Of a stretch of 5,363 bases of DNA, positions 1-5,363 are shown in pieces. This DNA is from Pseudomonadota bacterium (lineage in GTDB: Bacteria > Pseudomonadota > Alphaproteobacteria > Acetobacterales > Acetobacteraceae): positions 1 through 5,363 of the forward strand of contig JAJXSZ010000208.1 of NCBI GenBank assembly GCA_021784255.1, given 5' to 3'. The notes under the pieces were generated by a model. It was not told the origin of the DNA, did no database searches, and worked only from the letters and a program-made list of their open reading frames with translations. The first letter of the stretch is position 1. Each line of letters opens with the position of its first letter. The translations under genes and the position numbers were made by a program.

Positions 1-261
1 GCCGTGCTGTAGGAGAACGACGCGGCGGCGCTGCGGCGGCTGGCCGCGGCGCGGGCGGCCTCGGTGGTCGCGGTGACCGGGTTCGGGGAGGCGGCGGACA
101 GCGGTCCGGCGGTCCAGGTCGCGGCCCTGCGGCTGGCCTGGGCACGGGCCGGGGCGATCGCGGCGGAGCTGCGCCGCGACGGCGTGCCGGGCACGGCGAT
201 CACCGTCACCGCGTTCGCGCCGGGCGGCGGCGGGGTGGCGCGGCTGCTGCCCGCCGGTTGA
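1..261 (+). pseudogene. OmpA-like C-terminal domain protein, 3' end, interrupted by in-frame TAG
   Basis: The frame ending in TGA at 259-261 encodes 82 residues after an in-frame TAG at 10-12. The residues read like the second half of an OmpA-like (peptidoglycan-associating) domain: a helix 'AAALRRLAAARA', a strand 'VVAVTGFGEA', a helix with 'LAWARAGAIAAELRRDGVP' (matching the family pattern LxxxRAxxVxxxLxxxGVP), then a final strand 'ITVTAFA'. The Asp usual in the 'GxxD' position is not clearly kept; the RA arginine is. Family resemblance begins before the first usable start (GTG at 64), and codons 1-9 (A-V-L) also fit the family's 'xxLS' lead-in, so the TAG seems to fall inside the domain rather than upstream of a gene. 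The serine codon TCG is one base from TAG. The piece could be a nonsense-mutated pseudogene, a sequence error, or a short reinitiated product. An intact gene would probably encode an envelope protein, but the N-terminus lies outside the window. The domain call is moderate; the pseudogene status is inference. Confidence 0.5.
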
Positions 262-310
262 CGCCCGGCCCGCGAAACGCCACGAGGCGCGTAGCGCACG
301 GGATCTGACG
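262..310 (+). other. Short intergenic leader before the aminotransferase gene
   Basis: This 49-base gap separates the OmpA-like frame from the four-gene operon. A TTGACG at 258-263 resembles a -35 box, but it overlaps the upstream stop codon and no acceptable -10 element lies 16-18 bases downstream. GCGC-GTA-GCGC at 287-297 could form only a 4-bp hairpin and has no T-run, so it is not a credible terminator. GGGA at 300-303, seven bases before the ATG, is the best candidate for a weak ribosome binding site. The operon promoter is either here in a form I cannot recognise or further upstream. Confidence 0.3.
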
Positions 311-1534
311 ATGGTCGAAGAGTTTCACCGCATCCGCCGACTGCCGCCCTACGTCTTCGCCGAGGTGAACGCGGCCAAGGCGGCCGCACGCACGGCCGGC
401 GAGGACATCATCGATCTCGGCATGGGCAACCCCGACAGCCCGACGCCGCCACATATCGTCGCCAAGCTGGTCGAGACGGTGCAGGACCCGCGCAGCCACC
501 GCTACTCCACGTCCAAGGGCATCCCGGGGCTGCGGCGGGCGCTCGCGGGGTATTACGCGCGGCGATTCGGGGTGGCGCTCGACCCGGAGACCGAGGTGGT
601 GGCGACGCTCGGCTCCAAGGAGGGGCTGGCCAATCTCGCGGCGGCGATCACCTCGCCGGGCGACACCATTCTGGTGCCGAACCCTTCCTATCCGATCCAT
701 CAGTTCGGCTTCATCATCGCCGGCGCCTCGGTGCGCAGCATCCCGGCCGAGCCGGGCGAGGAGATGCTGGCGGCACTGGACCGGGCGGTGCGCCACTCGG
801 TGCCGAAGCCGACGGCGCTGATCGTGAACTTTCCCTCCAATCCCACGGCGATGCTGGCTGATCTCGACTTCTACCGCGAGGTGGTGGGGTTCGCGCGCCG
901 CCACGGGATCTGGATCATGTCCGATCTCGCCTATGCGGAGATCTATTTCGGCGACCGGCCGCCACCGTCGCTGCTGCAGGTGGAGGGGGCGAAGGACATC
1001 GCCGTCGAGTTCACCTCGCTCTCCAAGACCTATTCGATGCCGGGCTGGCGGATGGGGTTCGCGGCCGGGAATCGCGAGCTGATCCGGGCGCTGACGCGGA
1101 TGAAGTCCTATCTCGACTACGGCGCGTTCACGCCGATCCAGGTGGCGGCCACGGCGGCGCTGAACGGGCCGCAGGAATGCGTCGATACGATGCGGCAATT
1201 GTATCGCGAGCGGCGCGACGTGCTGATCCCCGGCCTCGCGGCGGCGGGATGGGAGATGCCCAACCCCGAGGGCTCGATGTTCGCCTGGGCGCCGATCCCG
1301 CCGCGCTATGCGCCTCTCGGCAGTGTCGGCTTCAGCAAGCTGCTGCTGGCGCGGGCCAAGGTGGCGGTCGCCCCCGGCATTGGCTTCGGCGAGCATGGCG
1401 ACGGGCATGTGCGCATCGCGCTGGTGGAGAACACGCAGCGGCTGCGCCAGGCGGTGCGCAATATCCGCGGCTTCCTGCAGGGCCGCGAGAACGCGCCGCC
1501 GCCGGACGACGAAACGAAATCGGTGTCGGCATGA
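311..1534 (+). CDS. alaC: PLP-dependent class I/II aminotransferase, AlaC type (glutamate-pyruvate aminotransferase)
   Basis: This 407-residue fold-type I aminotransferase closely matches remembered E. coli AlaC (412 aa) along its length, starting at the N-terminal 'RIRRLPPYVF' (AlaC 'RIDRLPPYVF'), which supports the ATG at 311. AlaC moves the amino group between alanine/pyruvate and glutamate/2-oxoglutarate in the cytosol. Visible landmarks are 'MGNPD' (38-42), the cofactor phosphate loop 'GSKEG' (101-105), 'PNPSYPIH' (123-130), Asn177 in 'FPSNPT', Asp205 and Tyr208 in 'SDLAYAEI' (pyridine ring contacts), the Schiff-base lysine Lys239 in 'SLSKTYSMPGWRMGF', Arg247, and the substrate-carboxylate arginine Arg368 in 'HVRIA'. 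All expected catalytic residues are present. The tail after about residue 393 is Pro/Asp-rich and looks unstructured. Such proteins are often annotated automatically as LL-diaminopimelate aminotransferase, and substrate choice cannot be settled from sequence alone. Its stop overlaps the next gene's ATG (ATGA), so it is probably the first gene of the operon. Confidence 0.93.
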   Translation: MVEEFHRIRRLPPYVFAEVNAAKAAARTAGEDIIDLGMGNPDSPTPPHIVAKLVETVQDPRSHRYSTSKGIPGLRRALAGYYARRFGVALDPETEVVATLGSKEGLANLAAAITSPGDTILVPNPSYPIHQFGFIIAGASVRSIPAEPGEEMLAALDRAVRHSVPKPTALIVNFPSNPTAMLADLDFYREVVGFARRHGIWIMSDLAYAEIYFGDRPPPSLLQVEGAKDIAVEFTSLSKTYSMPGWRMGFAAGNRELIRALTRMKSYLDYGAFTPIQVAATAALNGPQECVDTMRQLYRERRDVLIPGLAAAGWEMPNPEGSMFAWAPIPPRYAPLGSVGFSKLLLARAKVAVAPGIGFGEHGDGHVRIALVENTQRLRQAVRNIRGFLQGRENAPPPDDETKSVSA

Positions 1535-2841
1535 GTGACGCGGGAAATGGCGCCTTGCGGGTAGGACTCGCGGGGCTCGGCACGGTGGGCGGCGGGGTCG
1601 TTTCGCTGCTCGCGGCGAACGCCGACATCGTCGCGGCACGCGCGGGCCGGCGCATCGAGGTGGTGGCGGTCGCGGCGCGCGACCGCGGGCGCGACCGCGG
1701 CCTGAAGCTCGGCCCGGCCGCCTGGTTCACCGACGCGGCGGCGATGGCGACGGATGCGGGCGTCGATGTCGTGGTCGAGGCGATCGGCGGCGCGGAGGGC
1801 GCTGCAAGGCGCCTGGTCGAGGCCGCCCTCGCCGCCGGCAAGCCGGTGGTGACGGCGAACAAGGCCCTGCTCGCGGTGCATGGCGCCGCCCTGGCGCGCG
1901 CGGCGGAAGCGCATGGCACGCCACTCGCCTTCGAGGCGGCGGTGGGCGGCGGCATCCCGGTGATCAAGGCGCTGCGCGAGGGGCTGGCTGGCAACCGCAT
2001 CACCTCGGTCGCGGGTATCCTGAACGGCACCTGCAACCATATCCTGACGACGATGCGCAGCGACCGGCGCGACTTCGCGGACGTGCTGGCCGAGGCACAG
2101 GCGCTGGGCTACGCCGAGGCAGACCCGGCGATGGACGTCGATGGCATCGATGCGGCGCACAAGCTGGCGATCCTGGCGGCGATAGCGTTCGGCCGGCCGG
2201 TGGCGTTCGAGGATGTCCATGTCGAGGGCATTCGCGGCATCTCGATGCTCGATATCGGCTTCGCCGAAGAACTCGGCTACCGGATCAAGCTGCTGGGTAT
2301 CGCGCGGCGCGAGGGGCGCGGCATCTCGACGCGGGTGCATCCCTGCATGCTGCCAGCCGCGGCGCCGCTGGCACGCGTCGATGGCGTGTTCAATGCGGTC
2401 GTCGCGGTGGGCGACCATGTCGGGCGGGTGATGCTCGAGGGGCGCGGCGCGGGCGCCGGGCCGACGGCCTCGGCGGTGGTCGCCGACCTGATCGACATCG
2501 CGCGCGGGCGCGCGGCACCGGTCTGGGGCGCGGGCTCGGGCGACCTTTCGAACGCGCCCTCCATGCCGGTATCGGAACATGTCGGCCCCGCCTATCTGCG
2601 GCTGCTGGTGGTGGACCAGCCAGGCGTGATCGCCGATGTCGCGGCGATCCTGCGCGACGAGGGGGTCTCGCTCGGCTCGATGCTGCAGCGCGGGCGCAAG
2701 CCGGGCGAGGCGGTGCCGGTTGTGCTGGTGACCCACGACGCACCCGAGGCGGCGATCGACGCGGCCCTGGCCCGGATCGATGCGCTTCGCTCCGTGCTGG
2801 AACGTCCGGTACGAATCCGAATCGAAGAAGGAGACGCGTGA
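1531..2841 (+). CDS. hom: Homoserine dehydrogenase with C-terminal ACT domain
   Basis: This 436-residue enzyme reduces L-aspartate 4-semialdehyde to L-homoserine with NAD(P)H, the branch step towards threonine and methionine. Order of parts: a Rossmann nucleotide-binding domain beginning 'VGLAGLGTVGGGV' (GxGxxG at 15-20), 'VTANKALL' (107-114, with Lys111), the substrate domain with 'AAVGGGIPVIKAL' (136-148) and 'GILNGTCNHIL' (162-172), 'GIDAAHKLAIL' (205-215) carrying the expected catalytic Asp207 and Lys211, and an ACT regulatory domain from about 355 ('LRLLVVDQPGVIADVAAIL') to about 427. The ACT domain suggests feedback control, typically by threonine, though the ligand is inferred. No aspartokinase domain is fused. 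The frame stays open upstream to 1177, but residues before the ATG at 1531 lie inside the aminotransferase gene and do not resemble the family. The ATG overlaps the upstream TGA as ATGA and lacks a strong Shine-Dalgarno, which points to translational coupling. Confidence 0.96.
   Translation: MSDAGNGALRVGLAGLGTVGGGVVSLLAANADIVAARAGRRIEVVAVAARDRGRDRGLKLGPAAWFTDAAAMATDAGVDVVVEAIGGAEGAARRLVEAALAAGKPVVTANKALLAVHGAALARAAEAHGTPLAFEAAVGGGIPVIKALREGLAGNRITSVAGILNGTCNHILTTMRSDRRDFADVLAEAQALGYAEADPAMDVDGIDAAHKLAILAAIAFGRPVAFEDVHVEGIRGISMLDIGFAEELGYRIKLLGIARREGRGISTRVHPCMLPAAAPLARVDGVFNAVVAVGDHVGRVMLEGRGAGAGPTASAVVADLIDIARGRAAPVWGAGSGDLSNAPSMPVSEHVGPAYLRLLVVDQPGVIADVAAILRDEGVSLGSMLQRGRKPGEAVPVVLVTHDAPEAAIDAALARIDALRSVLERPVRIRIEEGDA
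1677..1700 (+). repeat. Perfect 12-bp tandem duplication inside hom
   Basis: GCGCGACCGCGG occurs twice back to back, so hom residues 50-57 read RDRGRDRG. It is in frame and lies in the variable loop after the second Rossmann strand, where relatives commonly carry a similar charged 'ARxRxKDRG' stretch. The protein is not lengthened noticeably, so it may be chance convergence in GC-rich codons rather than a recent duplication. Confidence 0.5.
2828..2833 (+). promoter_or_regulatory. Strong Shine-Dalgarno for glpX
   Basis: AAGGAG lies at the 3' end of hom, seven bases before ATG 2841 and four before the in-frame GTG at 2838. The seven-base spacing favours the ATG. It is the clearest ribosome binding site in the window, and suggests glpX has its own efficient initiation in addition to coupling with hom. 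Confidence 0.75.
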
Positions 2842-3818
2842 TGGATGTTATCCGGCATACCGACCGCAACCTGGCGCTGGATCTGGTGCGGGTGACCGAG
2901 GCGGCGGCGCTGGCGGCGAGCCGGTGGATGGGGCTCGGCAAGAAGAACGAGGCGGATGGCGCCGCGGTGGAGGCGATGCGCCACGCCTTCGATACGGTGG
3001 CGATCAGCGGCACCGTCGTGATCGGCGAGGGCGAGATGGACGAGGCGCCGATGCTGTTCATCGGCGAGAAGGTAGGCGCCGGCGGGCCGGAGATGGACAT
3101 CGCCGTCGATCCGCTCGAAGGCACGACGCTCACCGCCAAAGGCGGACCGAACGCGATGGCGGTCGTTGCGCTTGCGGAGCATGGGAATTTCCTGCACGCG
3201 CCCGACATCTACATGGACAAGATCGCCGTCGGCGGCGGGCTGCCCGAGGGCGTCGTGGCGCTCGATGCGCCGGTCGGGAACAACTTGCGCGAGCTGGCCA
3301 AGGCGAAGCGATGCGAGGTGCGCGACCTCGTCGCCTGCATCCTCGACCGCGACCGCCACCAGGAGCTGATCGCCAGGACGCGCGAGGCTGGCGCGCGCAT
3401 CATGCTGATCTCGGACGGCGATGTCGCCGGCGTGATCGCGACCGCACAGCCGCAGAGCGGCGTCGATATCTACATGGGCTCGGGCGGCGCGCCGGAAGGC
3501 GTGCTGGCCGCGGCGGCACTGCGCTGCATCGGCGGGCAGATGCAGGGACGCCTCCTGTTCGAAGACGCGGGACAGATCGCGCGGGCGCGCGAGATGGGCG
3601 TCATCGACCCCAACCATGTCTATGCGATCGACGAGATGGCCAGTGGCGACGTGATGTTCGCGGCGACGGGTGTCACCTCCGGGGCGATGCTGCGCGGCGT
3701 GCGCTGGTCCGGCAAGGGAGCGACGACACATTCGCTGGTGATGCGCAGCAAATCCGGCACCGTGCGCTATGTCGAGGCGCATCATAATTTTGCTACCAAG
3801 ACATGGGCGCAGGTCTAG
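2841..3818 (+). CDS. glpX: Class II fructose-1,6-bisphosphatase (GlpX type)
   Basis: This 325-residue metal-dependent phosphatase hydrolyses fructose 1,6-bisphosphate to fructose 6-phosphate in gluconeogenesis. Some relatives also act on sedoheptulose 1,7-bisphosphate in the Calvin cycle. Family motifs in order: 'VTEAAALAASRWMG' (18-31), 'EADGAAV' with Asp39, 'GTVVIGEGEMDEAPM' (57-71) with Glu63, 'DIAVDPLEGT' (86-95) with Asp90 and Glu93, 'DGDVAG' (192-197), and 'GSGGAPEGVLAA' (213-224) with Glu219. These match the metal-binding and catalytic Asp33, Glu57, Asp85, Glu88 and Glu213 of E. coli GlpX, so the enzyme should be active. It lacks the roughly 15-residue insertion that E. coli GlpX has after 'GRLL'. 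Start: ATG 2841 sits seven bases from AAGGAG and shares one base with the hom stop (TGATG). A GTG at 2838 would add one residue and cannot be excluded. The 3' end overlaps recJ by 16 bases. Confidence 0.96.
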   Translation: MDVIRHTDRNLALDLVRVTEAAALAASRWMGLGKKNEADGAAVEAMRHAFDTVAISGTVVIGEGEMDEAPMLFIGEKVGAGGPEMDIAVDPLEGTTLTAKGGPNAMAVVALAEHGNFLHAPDIYMDKIAVGGGLPEGVVALDAPVGNNLRELAKAKRCEVRDLVACILDRDRHQELIARTREAGARIMLISDGDVAGVIATAQPQSGVDIYMGSGGAPEGVLAAAALRCIGGQMQGRLLFEDAGQIARAREMGVIDPNHVYAIDEMASGDVMFAATGVTSGAMLRGVRWSGKGATTHSLVMRSKSGTVRYVEAHHNFATKTWAQV

Positions 3819-5363
3819 GCGCCGCCAGCCTGGACAAGAGCGAGACCGCGCCGGCGCTCGGGGTTGCCGCCAGCGTCTCGGGGCGGCGATGGCGCTGGCG
3901 TGGCGGCGACGAGCGCGCGGCGCTGGCCATGGCGCAGCGACTCGAGCTGCCGGAGATCGTGGGCCGCCTGCTCGCTGGACGCGGGGTGGGGCCGGAGGCG
4001 GCTGCGGAGTTTCTCGCGCCCACCCTGCGCGCGAGCCTGCCCGACCCGTCGGTGCTGGTGGATATGGACGTCGCTGCCGACCGGCTGGCGCGCGCGGTGC
4101 GCGCGGGCGAGACGGTGGCGATCCTCGGCGACTACGATGTCGATGGCGGCTGCGCGACGGCGTTGCTGGCCGCGCTCCTGGGGGAGCTGGGCTGCGGCGT
4201 CGAGACGCATATCCCCGATCGCACGGCCGAGGGCTACGGGCCCAACGCGCCGGCGATGCGCGCGCTCTGGGTGCGCGGGGCGTCGCTGATCGTCTGTGTC
4301 GATTGCGGAACGGCGGCGGCAGACGTGTTCGCGGTGCACGCCAACCTCACCGACGTGATCGTGCTCGACCACCACAAGGCGGAGGGACCGCCGCCGTCGG
4401 TGCTGGCAACGGTGAACCCGAACCGGCTGGACGATACCTCGGGACTTGGCAGCGTGTGCGCCACGGCGATCACATTCCTGACCGCGGTGGCGCTGCTGCG
4501 CGAGCTGCGGCGCGGCGGGTTCTTTGCCGCACGCAGGGAGCCGGACCTGATCGCCGCCCTCGACCTGGTGGCGCTGGCGACGGTGTGCGACGTGATGCCG
4601 CTCACGGGACTGAACCGCGCGCTGGTGGCGCAGGGGCTCAAGGTGCTGGGGCAGCGGCGGCGGCCGGGGCTCGCGGCGCTGATGGCGGTCGCGCGCATCG
4701 GCGGGGCGCCGAACGCGATGACGCTGGGCTGGGCACTGGGGCCGCGGATCAATGCCGGCGGGCGGATCGCGGAATCGGGGCTGGGCGTGCGGCTGCTGCT
4801 CGCGGCCGACGAGGCCGAGGCGATGCCGATCGCCGCCGAGCTCGACGCCGTGAACCAGAAGCGCCAGGACGTGGAGGCGGAGATGCTGGCCTTCGCGATG
4901 ACGGAGGCCGAGCGGCAATTCGCGGCGGGGCATGCCTGCGCCCTCGTTGCGCGATCGCAACTCCACCCGGGCGTGGTCGGGATCGTCGCCGGGCGGATCC
5001 GCGAGCGGTTCAACCGCCCGGCGGCGGTGGCGGCCCTCGCCGACGGGGTGGCGAAGGGCTCGGCGCGCGGCGTCGTCGGCTTCGATCTCGGCGCCGCGAT
5101 CATCGCGGCGCGGCAGACGGGGCTGCTGATGGCCGGCGGCGGACACCTGCTCGCGGCCGGGTTCACCCTGCGCGCGGAGGGGATCGAGGCGCTGCATGCC
5201 TTCCTCGACCAGCGATTCGCGGCGGCGCGAGAGCTGCCGGCGGCGGCGGACCTGGCGGTCGACGCCAGCGTCTCGGTGGCCGGAGCGACGCTGCCGCTCA
5301 CCGAGGCGATCGGGCGCTTGGCGCCGTTCGGAGCGGGCAACGAGGAGCCGGTGATGGCGATCC
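3803..5363 (+). CDS. recJ: Single-stranded-DNA-specific exonuclease RecJ, 3' end beyond the window
   Basis: An open frame of 520 codons continues off the right edge. RecJ degrades single-stranded DNA 5' to 3' in RecF-pathway recombination, mismatch repair and base excision repair. The start ATG at 3803 lies inside glpX (16-base overlap), and the family-like 'SGRRWRWR' and 'LALPEIVGRLL'-type N-terminus follows within 30 residues. DHH-domain motifs: I 'ILGDYDVDG' (107-115; Asp110, Asp112), II 'VCVDCGT' (164-170; Asp167), III 'VLDHHKA' (187-193; Asp189-His190-His191), IV 'ATVCDVMPL' (259-267; Asp263), then 'GPRINAGGRI' (313-322). A DHHA1 domain follows with 'LHPGVVGIVAGR' (388-399), 'GFDLGAAIIAAR' (426-437) and 'GGGHLLAAG' (445-453). 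'LAPFGAGN' (506-513) opens the OB-fold part. All metal ligands are present. Relatives are about 580-610 residues, so some 60-90 remain outside. No clear Shine-Dalgarno precedes the start. Confidence 0.95.
   Translation, partial: MGAGLGAASLDKSETAPALGVAASVSGRRWRWRGGDERAALAMAQRLELPEIVGRLLAGRGVGPEAAAEFLAPTLRASLPDPSVLVDMDVAADRLARAVRAGETVAILGDYDVDGGCATALLAALLGELGCGVETHIPDRTAEGYGPNAPAMRALWVRGASLIVCVDCGTAAADVFAVHANLTDVIVLDHHKAEGPPPSVLATVNPNRLDDTSGLGSVCATAITFLTAVALLRELRRGGFFAARREPDLIAALDLVALATVCDVMPLTGLNRALVAQGLKVLGQRRRPGLAALMAVARIGGAPNAMTLGWALGPRINAGGRIAESGLGVRLLLAADEAEAMPIAAELDAVNQKRQDVEAEMLAFAMTEAERQFAAGHACALVARSQLHPGVVGIVAGRIRERFNRPAAVAALADGVAKGSARGVVGFDLGAAIIAARQTGLLMAGGGHLLAAGFTLRAEGIEALHAFLDQRFAAARELPAAADLAVDASVSVAGATLPLTEAIGRLAPFGAGNEEPVMAI

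Noticed and set aside
258..286. Possible promoter with TTGACG as -35
   Set aside because: No -10-like hexamer at 16-18 bases, and TTGACG overlaps the upstream stop codon, so chance is a sufficient explanation.
287..297. GCGC-GTA-GCGC hairpin as a terminator
   Set aside because: The stem is only 4 bp and is not followed by T residues.
1177..1530. N-terminal extension of hom to an ATG at 1177
   Set aside because: The extra 118 residues are an out-of-frame reading of the aminotransferase gene, and the Rossmann domain starts properly just after ATG 1531.
206..1639. 477-codon open frame on the - strand opposite the aminotransferase gene
   Set aside because: It is rich in Arg/His/Pro with no recognisable domain, and it lies antisense to a gene with every catalytic residue. 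Such long antisense frames arise from GC-biased third positions.
1306..2736. 476-codon - strand frame opposite hom (and a second at 1332-2036)
   Set aside because: Low-complexity Arg/Ala/His composition, no family resemblance, and fully antisense to a clear homoserine dehydrogenase.
2592..3785. 397-codon - strand frame opposite glpX, with an overlapping one at 2390-3208
   Set aside because: Antisense shadows of hom and glpX codons, with no motif or ribosome binding site support.
2780..3787. 335-codon + strand frame overlapping glpX
   Set aside because: Out-of-frame shadow of glpX; the protein is Arg/Gly-rich and matches nothing.
3815..5197. 460-codon - strand frame opposite recJ (and 4234-5340)
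   Set aside because: Composition is typical of reverse-complement GC-rich coding sequence; the + strand frame is unmistakably RecJ.
3868..5276. 14-base sequence CGCCAGCGTCTCGG present at 3868-3881 and 5263-5276 in recJ
   Set aside because: Both copies encode Ala-Ser-Val-Ser with favoured codons in different domains; a coincidence of codon bias, not a structured repeat.

Overview
The window is dense, high-GC chromosomal DNA with strong G/C bias at third codon positions. Its protein sequences and gene order (aminotransferase, homoserine dehydrogenase, class II fructose-1,6-bisphosphatase, RecJ) look alphaproteobacterial, most likely Rhodospirillales/Acetobacteraceae. That placement comes from remembered family resemblance, not a database search.

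Layout, all on the + strand: (a) 1-261, the tail of an OmpA-like-domain reading frame, interrupted near the window's left edge by an in-frame TAG at 10-12; (b) 262-310, a 49-base gap with no convincing promoter or terminator; (c) 311-1534, an AlaC-type PLP aminotransferase; (d) 1531-2841, homoserine dehydrogenase with a C-terminal ACT domain; (e) 2841-3818, GlpX-type fructose-1,6-bisphosphatase; (f) 3803-5363, the 5' part of recJ (single-strand-specific 5'-3' exonuclease), which runs off the right edge still open.

Genes c to f overlap at every junction (4, 1 and 16 bases), so they almost certainly form one transcription unit with translational coupling. Three encode central metabolism (amino-group transfer between pyruvate/alanine and glutamate, the homoserine branch of the aspartate family, and gluconeogenic or Calvin-cycle sugar phosphate flow). 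The fourth is a DNA repair nuclease. This appears to be a conserved alphaproteobacterial housekeeping arrangement rather than a new system.

I saw no mobile element, CRISPR array, tRNA, rRNA, riboswitch or phage signature. The points that merit a second look are the amber codon in the OmpA-like frame, the recJ start inside glpX without a clear ribosome binding site, and some local sequence variation in RecJ.
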